Below are positions 25,507-37,600 of a DNA stretch of 64,000 bases, piece by piece (within the stretch, counting starts at the first letter, position 1; every line of letters begins with the position of its first letter). This DNA is from Gavia stellata (Eukaryota > Chordata > Aves > Gaviiformes > Gaviidae): NCBI RefSeq assembly GCF_030936135.1, contig NC_082595.1, positions 78,526,135 through 78,590,134 on the forward strand, given 5' to 3'. The position numbers and the translations under genes were made by a program. The notes under the pieces were generated by a model that saw only the letters and a list, made by a program, of their open reading frames with translations, ran no database searches and had not been told where the DNA came from.

Positions 25507-25697
25507 TTACAGCACCCAACTGCACAGCAAGTTTACATGAAGGACAAATAGCACACAGAACAAGGATGCCAACGAAGAGTGCTGAAGCAAGGCTGGAGAA
25601 CCATCGCGGTGGCAAAGACTGCAATCACTTTCACAGAAGTCACAAGGGGTTATACTTTGCATTACTTCTGAATTGTAGCTTCTCACCGCTCTTCTCC
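25507..25697 (-). CDS. CD109: CD109 terminal coding exon (GPI-anchor signal)
   Basis: The acceptor at 25,698-25,699 (gaacag) leads into GG, which completes an Arg codon, and then [11 protein letters not shown], closely matching the start of the last exon in human CD109. Four cysteines in a CDFC...CSLC arrangement follow. The last 22 residues, from SLASLF to CSWVL, are hydrophobic and end directly at TAA, which is the layout of a GPI-attachment signal. Small residues around DGSPA are possible attachment sites. The exon was found by matching the phase left by the preceding exon, and the frame closes the total at exactly 892 codons including the stop. Confidence 0.92.
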
Positions 25698-28600
25698 CTG
25701 TTCGGAAAGGTTAGTTAACATTAGTTAATGAACTTCTGAGAACTGACCAACAAACTAGCTTCACAAAGAAAGCATTTTTAAAGGATGCACTAAACTCTGA
25801 CGCAGACCTCGTCATACACTGCAAAATACTTCCCAGGGTGGGTGCTTAAGCCTAGGCATTAATCTTTGTTCTTTTCCCAAAACATCAAAACATCCTCAAT
25901 ATATTCAGACAAATACTTGGTGAAAGGCACATTTTCATAGACTCAATCTCAACTGTTAGACCCAATCCGTTCAGAAACCTCGGTCAAATGTTTTAAAAGG
26001 AATTTTGCCCCTACCTGACCCCCATGACAAAGGAATTGGAATGCTTTACCTGGCAGGTTACTGGCTATGACATTTAAGAGCTAGGTGTCTCCTAACTGAC
26101 ACTTTCTCTCTCACTGCTACGTCTGGGCGTTGCAGCTTCCTGAACTGGGGACTGCTCACCTCACCCAGCTCCTGCTCCTGTATTTTGCTCCCCAGTTTCC
26201 TGAAGGGGTGCTATAGAGCTGAACAGAGTAGAAGCCTGGAAAGCCATTTCATTTCAAAAACATCAATGCATGGTAATTGCTCACAGAACAAGCTTTTGCA
26301 AAGTTTCATTCCCACAGTGAGTTTTGTGGTTTGAAGGTTTTCATGCCAACTATGGACACTGCAATTTCTTTTTTTATCAGTAGTATTTTTTAACTGAAAT
26401 TATATTCAGTTTCCTTTCAAGCCTCAAGATATTAAAAAAATAAAAATGAAAGATGTATCTTTATGCGGCATAACTCTTACCCAACAGTACCACCCAACTA
26501 GCTCTGAACAAAGTCAGGTAAGAGAAGCAGCACAGTCATCTGAATGTGCTGAGTAGCTGTGTGTATTAACCCTGGCAGACCTCCTTGCTGGCATTGCTAT
26601 ATCGGCAGCCAACCCAGTTCTTATACATATACCAGCTGTAATATCTGTCACACAGACATAACTTTTTTGATAAATGCTAGAGCATGAGGAATCCTTAGAC
26701 ATCTCCTAGTTCCAAATATGACATGAATCTGACTGTCATCATCACATAAAATATACACCTGCACTTTGGGTCACCAACTACGGGAGTGATGGAAAATAGT
26801 AGACTAAAATAAAAGCACGTTCCTGTATTAGATAGGAAGGAGTTGTCTCAGAAGAACTCAGAATCATGGCATATGTACATATGTTGACCAATAATATGTC
26901 TATGCTACATAGTAATAGGAATGGCATCTTGTAAAGTAATATTTGAAGCAATCTTTTACTTAAAGTTAAAGCCTTCTATTGCAGCACTGATTACATCATA
27001 CAAATTTTAGTCCTTAAGGATATTAATTCATATCTTTAAATTAATATTGATTAAAATTGAGAATTTAGAGACACTAAATGCATTTAAACAGAATAAAAGT
27101 ATTTACACATGTGCATTTATATATGGTTTTTTTATACACATATTCATTAGCCTATCTAACAGCATTCTTACAAAAAACTAGGTCCTGAGCTCTTCCCCTA
27201 GTCATTGAAGCATGTGGAAATTCATTTGTGAAGTCACTAGGACTAAAACATGCTCTAGATTCATGGACAGTTTAGTTACATCTGCTAATTTCATATTTTA
27301 GTTTAAACTTCTGTGATTGAACAAACATTTCAGCCTACACAGAATAAATGTGATCTTTATCTAGCTAAAGGTGTACACATCATAGCATATTTGGTTGTCT
27401 TCTGTCTTGAGTGAAAATAAACCAACATGAAGAAAATTGCCTATACAACTATTTTATGCCTTATCTCAAACCAGGCCCAAATCCTTAATAATGTTTCAGC
27501 TGGCTGGTGTAATGAAAACCTCTCTAAATATCTTCTCCAGCAGCTTGTAATCTTTCTTTGCTTTTCATTTTGCCCAAGAGCTTTGTACATTGCTGCCTTT
27601 CTCTAAAACACACTCTATAGAAAAAAAAAACACCCAAACCAAAAAACTTTGAAACTGTTTTTCCCGTGTACATCTTTTTTACATAACTATAGAAACCAAC
27701 ACACTGGCATTTTCTCCAGTGAAGGACTCTTAGTTTAAACAAGAAACAGATGAAAAAGCTACTTGAATGATAATCATTAACTTGGTAAGTGAACCACAGT
27801 GAAGTTCCTGCTTCACTTTGGTAGCTTTGGGAACACATTGGGCCAGACTGAAGCCAATTTATACCAGCTGACAATTAAGTTATGACAATTCACACCAGCT
27901 GAGGAACCAACCCATTAGGACAGTAAACATATATGTGGAAAAACACCATTATTCATTAGAAAATTTGGCATGTCAATGTCCAAAAAGGCTGCAGTTCAAG
28001 AAAAAAGTAAGTTTCAGTGCAATGTGGCTTTCTCTTCACTAGAATTTGTCCTATTTCCATGAAAATAAACTTTATTTTAAACTTCTGAATCACTAAGATC
28101 CATTTGAAATGACTGACACTTACTAGGTTCATAGTAATCCACTATAGTCACTGAAGCATCTTGGATATTTGCCACTTTGAAGTCTCTCACAGCCGGAATA
28201 TCCACACAAACCTGTGTTTCATTTAGCTAGAAAAACACAAGAGAAACATCCTGAAAACCCTGGTGATGGCAGTTTCACAGAAGAGGTAAGGACTTTTAGC
28301 TCAGCAGTAGTCCCCTTCATTTCTAAAGACTTGGGGTCAGGATGCATATACAGATGTTTATCTCATTCGTAGTCATTTTGGCCAAATTACAAACTTCTTG
28401 AAACGTCTGCCTTCTTATATACGATTTTTAAGACGCTTAATCTAAGAAACCCCTTACAAATATAACTGAGTTGTACCTATCCAATCAATCTCACTAAAAA
28501 ACAGTGGAACTAGTAATTCAACGTGTATAGCAGATGTTGACTTCCCCAAAGAATACAATCATAATGTCTTTCCAAATTTAAACCAAACAATGGCAGAATC

Positions 28601-31600
28601 AAGATTAACGTCACTACAAACACATTTCTTTGTTATTTTCAACTTACAGAGTCTAAGTACAGGTTGACTTTTCCATTGTCCTTTTCCATCTTCTTAACTG
28701 TATTGTCTAATGGAATGAAATCTGGTGACACAGAGAAACCACTGAGTAAGCCAACTTCCATGAGGACCATACCGCTACTGGGAGCTGTGCCAGAACCCAA
28801 GTACCTTTTCAAAACACAGAGATAAAGAAACTTTTAGTAGAAATACAGTAGTCCACTCTCCAAAGAAACGATTTGATCATTAAATCCCAACTATGGAAGC
28901 AATAATGCTTAAGAATACTTAAGAAACAAAGGGAAAAAAATGCCAACATGAAAATTTCTAATGATTAAGAGATAATAATTGATTTCTCTATTATTCTGCC
29001 TGGTAATTTCAACCACATAGGCAAAAGCAGGTTTAGCACTGAGAAAACTACAGTACATAAATCATATAAGAGGCTACACTGACACCACTAGGAGCTTTCC
29101 ATTGGAATCTATAAATGCAGGTTTACATCACAAATATGCAGGAAATATTGCCAGTAAACACATGTTTCAAAAGAAGTAATTAAGAAACCACTGTAGGAAC
29201 CCGTGAACTGAAATATACATATTTCCTCTTATGGATGCATAGTTTTGCTTTTATTCATTTTTGGAGGGTGAGATAAAGCATACACCAAAAAAATCTCCCA
29301 AATCTTTTCATATTTCCTTCACAGAGATTGATGGTTCCATTAACAGAGTCATCACCAGATTATTTCTCAAAGCTCCAGTTTTAAAATGCATAGCCATGTT
29401 ATTCATCCAGTTTTGGAAAAAGAAGATTTAATAAGTTGAGTTTCTTCTTTTTTCCTAAATAATGCTTATTATTACATCTTCTTCCAATATGACAATCAGA
29501 TGCTGGACTAAAAAGCTTTGCTCTGTTGAGAAAGCCTTACATACTATGGTGTACAACAGAACTACCAAAATATATTTATGGTGTTCTGTGCTACAAGTGA
29601 TACTTAAATTACCTGCAAAAGATTGTATTGCTTTAAATAAAGTAAGTGTCAGAAGAGGTTTCCCCCCCTTGGCATGGAGGGTAAATGATTATTGTTATAA
29701 TAAAATAGAAGTGTCTCCAATCCTCATTTTGAAGGTCTGACAGTAGTTGAAAGTAATTGGATAAAACTATTTCTTTATAGAGCTGGATGGTTTAAAAAAA
29801 GGGAATACTTGCTTTCAAAGCAATGCTGTTAAGCCTGGCAGCATAGCTGATTGAACACAGATATGACTTTGAAAGAAATACAGCACAACTGCTGACTTCA
29901 GTTGGCTCATGAGATTAGAAACAAATGAAACCATCTGTTGGATGACGTGCTGTGCCAAAGTAGCTGCTATTGAAAACAAATAACTGAATTGGAACTGGAT
30001 GTAATTATTTCTGCATAATTACCAATAAGAGGGAAGGAAAATACCCAAGCTGTCTAGCCAGCCTGGGATGCTACCAAAACACCAACAAGTAACCAAACCA
30101 GCTTGGTATTGTCAAGCAGTGAATAAGATATATCCCTAGAAGTTATGAGGATCTGTCTCTCTTAACAAAGAAGAGAGACAGCCTTGGGGGTGGCTCCTGG
30201 TATCTTTTCTTCAACTCCATGGTCTCCTAAAAAAAGAAAAAAAATCTCCATGCAAGAAGAATGACCAGTAAGAGAAAGAAAGATGACTCGAAACTTGTAC
30301 CTGAAGAGAACTGAGAACACTTTGAGTTGAATTTTATGTTTCAGCTCTTCAGCAATACGAGATCTGTGTGAGACCCTCTCACAGAGAATGCAAAGAGGAG
30401 AAAACACCACCAAGCTAGTGTAGGCAGAAAGCATAATCAAGAGAGTGAGTAGAACCGTAAATGATCAGTTTCCCATTCCTGGCAATGGTATGCGGGCAAC
30501 AAAATCAACCAGAGAAGAAACTGGCAGCCCTGGGTATTTGCCTCCCAGTGAGTCAGCTCCTCTAACCAAGAATCAGTTCAATTTGAATGAGAAATTATCT
30601 GCTCCAGTGTCATAAATGATACCCAGCTGAGATGACCATGGCCAATCATTATCAAGCTGGTTGAAAGAAGGTTGGCTATTCCGCAGATTAGAGAAAGAAA
30701 AAAATTGCAAAGCTGCAGCCTCCATTACCTGTCTATGCATACCCACAACTAGCTATACTGGTTGAGATTTCAGCAGTATTTCTGCATTTGCCTACTTTGG
30801 TTTCTCTACCAGAAAGCCGCATCATGCTGTAAAGATTATAACTAGACCAACTTTAAACTAATTCAGGAATTTAATATAGATAATGCATATATTATATACA
30901 ATATACAGGGAAAAAAAGAAGAGGATGACTAGTATATCAAGGCAAGCAACCAGAGATGAAGTCTCAGCCTAAAGAATAGAAACACAGACTTACTAGAACT
31001 TATACCAGTCCACTTCCCATTGTAAGAATTGATGGATCTTAATGTTCCAAATATTCTCCTGGGACAGTTTTATAACGCCACTAGATTTTCCCCTATCCTT
31101 TGAACACTTTGCAATTAAAACATCATCACCCTAGAGCCTTCCCAGAGAGATGGAGCCCTTCCTGTCTGTATTCCTGAGCCAAAGGTCTTAGCTAGAAAAT
31201 CAGAATGCTCAGCCAAGACTTATCCCAGACCCATCATGTAAGCCCTTTATATGTCAGGAGTTTGTGCTAGACTTCAGAAAACTGTTGACACTTCATAGAA
31301 AACTTTAAAAGAGAAAAAGCCCATTCTATTTCAAGAGCTCTCATGTATTCTAGTGTCCCGGCCCACCATCTGTATCACTGAATTGGTTACCAGAAACACA
31401 TAAAAACAGGCCTCCAGCTTTGTGCCTGCTGGCTATTTCCCAAATTAAATCAATCCTCTCTGTACTGAAATCATATTCACTGTAGCTGATTATTTGTATG
31501 ATGGTGTCACCTAGAGGCTCCATCTCCAGTCACAGCTCCCTTGTGGCAGCAAAGCAGTGAAAGAAACAACTTGGTTTAATGACTGGCTAACCTAGGAATA

Positions 31601-34600
31601 CACAGTATGACTGTTCAATGTCACCCGTTCTCATCTGATCCAAATTCTATCCAGGTAACATCTGGTGGCTGTTCTGTGGTCTCTGAGATGATGCTTCACC
31701 AGTCTCAGCTCATTTCTTAGTAGGTGTTTACTGAACAAGAAACATCATCCCAGATGCAACCCCCTCTCCCTTATTCAGCAGAAAAGATATCATTAGAGTG
31801 GCCGGAAAACTCATCACTTTCAACTCTAGAATGATGCTTACGTTGTATTATATTACCAAATTCATAACTATAAGACCTACTAGTAAATGAAAGACAACAA
31901 AGATACTCGCACAATAAGACAAAAACCCAGTTGAATTTATCATTATGTAAACATGGATTTTGACTCTGGCCAAAAATTGTTCCGAGCAAAGTTTATTAAT
32001 AGAGATGACCAAAGAATGATTACTTCTATTTCCTGGTGTTTTCAGTACTTCAGAACTTCCTTCTCTTTTTACCAAAAAAAAAAGAAGTATCTACTTCTAG
32101 ATCAAAAGCAAAGCATTCTGTTCATGAAAGGTAAGAGTAATGGGCAGTTGTCACAGTCTGCTACTAGAAGCTAGAACGTAGAAGACATTGGTTCAGTTTT
32201 CAAGTCTGTCCACAGTTCTCCATATAGCTAAGAAGCACTTGCACCAAAGAAGCCTTTGAGCTTTTTCTTGTATTATTTCACACAAACTCTTCCACATACC
32301 TCTATTTAGGGTACCACTATCTTTATGCATACCAGTATAAAAAATATGACCTGGCGAGCAACAATTTTGCACAAAACATCTATCACTCTATTTCTTGACT
32401 TATGACACTCTATTTCTTGACTTATGAATTGCTTCTTAGTTTAACTGCTGCCATTTTTACAAAGTAATTCTTTCATTCTCTTTAGTTACATGTTTATATC
32501 CCATACATTAGTAAATCCATAGAAACAAATGGATAATTTAGCTCATTTTAAATAATTTAAAAGCTGTATAGACAAAGCAGTGTATGAGATGCTCCAACTG
32601 AATTACCTACCTTGTGCACACATTCACGGTCAAATGGGTTTTATCGTCTTTGTCATCCTTTACATCAACGTTCAAGTCAAAGGCTTCTTGTTTTCGGACA
32701 GATCTGAGCCTCTGATCAGTGTGTTTTGTGTTGTAAATAACATTGAGCTGTGGATTGCAAATAGAGACGTTAGATGACATATGTAAAGCAAATCTGTGTG
32801 GTCAAAACACTACGTTGGTAACAGTATAATGCCAGAGGAGCACTTATATGAGACAGGATACATGGCCTTATATCTGACAGTTGCACACATGAGATTCATA
32901 GGAATCCTCTGAAAGAAATATCCTTTCTGAACGTTTTGTAGTGCAGCAGAACCAACGCAATCAGCAGGACACAATTGAGGCAAACACAAGGGAGCTCTAG
33001 GACAACCAGCAATTTTCTCCCTGGTTGCTGTCTGCTGGTTTATACTGTGTGCAGTTACTTCCTGACAGCAAAATGGGATGAATAAAGGCAAACTTCAGAG
33101 ACTGACACCCACTGGGTTAAAAGAGACAGGCTGTATATGAAAGCAGAGCAAGAGCAAATACATAGCGTATGTACAGAATTTGTCTTCAGTCTTCATGTCG
33201 TAGCATTCATACACTCAAAACAGATGAGGAATAGAATGTTGCTCCAAACTCAGAACAACACAATTTCCTTGCAGTTAAGTAAGTAGTTTCATCATCTGGT
33301 TCATGTGTGCAAAGGCAAAGCTACAGTCTTCAGTCTGCCTCAAGGACAGAGCTCTCGCCCTTTCTACTCAACAACTGCCAAGCTCTGCTAAGTGGGCCAA
33401 GTAAGGAAGTATTACAGGATGTCCAATGGAGGACAGTAACATTAATACAAAATAAGCTCATCTGTTAGGCACGGTTTGAAGAGTTTCCAATTCTTCTAGT
33501 GTGGATGTGTGTAAGATGCTTGAAACAGTGGTAGAAGACTGGTAAAACCAGAAGCCCTTAAAAGAGGTCTGCATAATTAGGAGATAGCCTGATTATCTCA
33601 ATATCCTATAAAATTACCAATGCCAACAGCCAAAGCAGAAATGCTGGAGCTGGAATTGAGCAACCAATGAGTACTCTCACATTATCAGGCACGACAGAAA
33701 ATTATGCAGTAAAGAAAACTGGCTGCACTGCCTATAGAATTGAACTTGATGAGGTAAAGAAAGAGCTGAATCATTACCTGCAGGGTTTCTTTAAAAATGG
33801 CTTTGTACCAGACTGGAGGATGACAAATGTGACAGCAAATTTTAAAAGAGTACTGGGTGTCTAGAGAACTGTGGATATCAAGTAAACTTGGCATCTGTAC
33901 CAGAAAACATGGTCAAAACTATAATAAAGAGTCATATTAGTGGACAAATGAGTAAATATGACATGCTGGATAATAGGCTGTTGCTATAAACCCACCAGCT
34001 ACCTGAATCAAATGAAAAAACGTGGACAACAGAGCTCTGTCTGGTATAAGCTACCTGGATGTTACATTGGCATGGAGCTGGTTAGGAAGATTACTAGCCA
34101 AAGGTACCAGAACAAAAGAAGTTGCCAAGGAAAAAAGGGCTGTTAGAAGACAGGAATAGAGGGTAGGAATGAATGTTCATACATGAAAGGAGTGGAGTCC
34201 TAAAGGAATCTGTGCTGAGAGACCACCATTAAACATATTCATACGTGATGTACAAAACAGGGTGAATCCTGATGTGATAAAGTTTGCTGATTATACTAAT
34301 TTATTTGAGGTAGCAAAGACTAGAATTACTGCAGGGAGTTGCAGAATGAAAGCATTTTTATGTACATAATAATGGGGTTTTAACTGATTACTACCAGATC
34401 TGTTTACCATTTAAGAAATGACAAAACAGATGAAAATTCAGCCATAAACAGATACGTTGGAAGAAGGGCACAGTAAAGGTCTACAGAATAATGACCTGCA
34501 TGGAAAAGCTGAATAGGAAACAGTTTTTCATGCAATACAAGATTAAATTGTGGAATTTCTTCCCACAAGATGCTGCAGGCGTACAAGTGTTCAAGGGCAA

Positions 34601-37600
34601 AATAGACAACTTCATGGAATCAAAATTTTCTAAGTCCACAGAAACTATCTCCAGCTGAAGGTCTCAGAATCACAGAATCACTAAGGTTGGAAAAGACCTG
34701 GAAGATCATCAAGTCCAACCATTACCAAAAAAAAAAAACCCACACCAAAAAAAACCCCACAACCACACAAAAAACCACCCACACCACACACCACCATGCC
34801 CATCAAGCCACGTCCCACAATGCCACATCCACACGCCCCTTGAATACCTCCAGGAAGGGTGACTCCACCACTTCCCTGGGCAGTCTATTCCATTGTGGTA
34901 CCACTCTCTCAGTAAAGAAATTTTTCCTAATATCCAGTCTGTATCTCCCCTGGTGCAACTTGAGGCCATCTCCTCTTGTCCTATCACTTGTCACTTGGGA
35001 GAAGAGGCCAACACCCTCTTCTCTGCAACCCCCTTTCAGGTAATTGTAGAGAGCGATGAGGTCTCCCCTCAGCCTCCTCTTCTGCAGACAGAACAACCCC
35101 AGTTCCCTCAGCCGCTCCCCATAAGACTTGTGCTCCAGACCCCTCACCAGCTTCGTCGCCCTTCTCTGGATGCGCTCCAGCACCTCTATGTCTTTCTTGT
35201 AGTGAGGGCCCAAAACTGAACACAGTATTCGAGGTGCGGCCTCAAATAATACATGGTAAGAGGTGGAAGACAGTCAGGTATTACATGTATTTATCTTCTT
35301 ATACTCTCTCCTGAGCATCTACGTCTGGCTGCTGTGGAAAACAGAACACTAGGCTAGACGGAGCTTTGCTCTGACCCAACACAGTCCCTCTTATGCCTTG
35401 TCTCCAAATACAAGGACTAGGGAAGCAGATTCAAGAGGAGAAAGAGGTAGTGCTTCTTCATGCAATACTCCATTAGCTGCAGAACTACTTGCCACAAGAA
35501 GCTGTCGTTGTTAAAAGCTTAGAAATATTTTAAAAGTTACATATTTATGGAGAACAAAAAAAAGTCCACCAAGGAAATATCTACCAAGCCAGAGAGAGCA
35601 CACAGAGATGACCTGTAGATGGGGAAGGCCCTGTGTTGTAAATTGGTGAAGGGCAAGAGGGTATACCAGTGAGATATCACTTCATGCTTTCCCTGTTCTA
35701 GTAGCCTTCATCGGTCATCCTCTCTCTCTACTGGCCACTATGGGATACAGAAAAGACACCAAAAATGACATTTAACTTTGAGAAAACATTCTAAGGTGCT
35801 TCAGCCTGGTTAACACCCGATGCATCCCTTTGCTGTGGCACAAAAGGGACACGACCTCTGACAGGGGACAAGAGAACGGGTTGCTGACTCAGCACTTCAG
35901 TGTGATGAATCAGAAAGGTCAATTTTCAAAACCCTAGAATAACAAAATCAAATACAAGAAACTAAGAAAATATTTACTATCAAAGAATAGTTGACATTAT
36001 TTGGCAAAATAGTGATTTTCACCAACAACAGAACAGTGAGTTTGCACACAGTTTTCCATACAAACTAAAAATCATTATTTCTTCCCTTAGTCATCAAGAT
36101 AAAACAAATGGCAAGGCAGGGGGCAGTCATCATCTTTGATTTTGGTAGAAAAATAATCAGAAAGTGGCTCAAACAACTCCCCAACAGGCACTTTGCTTGG
36201 CTAAGGAAAAGGGAATGAGGAGTGCTTGTGGAAAATCGTAGTCCCTTTACAACAGTTTCTGGCAGCAAATGGAAAACTGTCAGTCCAAATTTAAAGGTAT
36301 GCCAGGGGGTTGTCCAAGTTATAGGTTAGCGAGTCAGTTATAGGCTAGCAAGATTGTGTGAACAGAGGAGTCTTTAATTTCTGATTTTTGCTTTTGCTGC
36401 TACGTCTCTCACTCCTTGATATGAAATATGGTCTGTTCTTTCAATCTACACACACGATTCCCATTGCCCGGCCCTGCACTGCTGAATTTAGCATACTGTA
36501 TGAGTACAGAGCCAATTCTGTACAGGTGCTCAGGACAGCCGTGGTGCAACAGTGAAGATTCATCCTGTACAACTGCTCTACAGGAGAAGGCAGTACCAAG
36601 GATGAAGCCAATCCAGAAAGCCTGCCAGTTAAAGGCATGCAGAAAGTTTGGTAAAGACAAGCTGGCAATGCCTCAACGATCTGTCATCACAGAAACAAAG
36701 CTGTTTTAACTTTTGCCAGAAAAAACTAATGAATGGGAATTTACTGCCAATGCAGGATGTCTGAAACCACATACTGAACAGGTCAATCAGCTAGTATGTT
36801 CATGGAATAAGTTATCGCTGTTACGGTCTGACTTCCCTTTCCTTTCATGACAATGAAGGAAAAATCTTTTTCACAACACAGAGTTTAATTAAAGCCTCCT
36901 TCTTTATGCACTCTTACTTTGGGGACAGAAGGCTATTATACAGAAACTAGCATTAAATCAACAGAATGAGCAACTGCATTTCTTCTTAACCCTTTTAAGA
37001 AGCAGCTGCCAAAAACTGGTCCAGTCTTGTCATACTGCAAACAGTTCTGGTGAGCGGCCCAAGAAGAGGAAACGAAAAGCTAATCTTCTGCATGAGAGAG
37101 ATGCTTGTAACAGTATCTGACCCAATCAGCTGCACTATGTTTCAAAATAACATAACTCATTTATAATGCCCTAATCAATGTCTCTTTCCCTATCCTTTTT
37201 GTTCTTCAACTAGCAGCACAAATGTGCTTGATTGAGAGCATGAATTCAACGAAATCATCTCCAACATCTTTCTGTCCCTTTTTGACTACTTAGTATCCAC
37301 TCAAACTGTAACAGAGAAATACGTGTGCATTTCACAGTGCACCTTTTTCAGTACCATCACACTGAAGAACATTCAGTCCCTTGCCTAAATCTAGTAGAAA
37401 TATGCTGAGTGGAAAAAATGGTCAGTGCGTTTCAGTAATGAGTAACAGGCGATTCTCAGTTTCTTCCTCACTCTCTCTCTATACACAACCGGGAGATCAA
37501 GGAGACCTTGTTCACCTATCCACTTTGCCCATACCCATCCTCCTTAAGCCTGCCCACTCTCCCCTCACTGCTAGTCCTGGATTTTGGTGGCATTCTCCTT

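Noticed and set aside
25304..25624. 106-codon minus-strand frame as the CD109 C-terminus
   Set aside because: It is out of phase with the preceding exon; the correct phase gives the four-Cys stem and a GPI-type tail ending at 25,507.
34687..35219. Plus-strand frames of 118 and 108 codons
   Set aside because: They are antisense shadows of the minus-strand CR1 ORF2 remnant.
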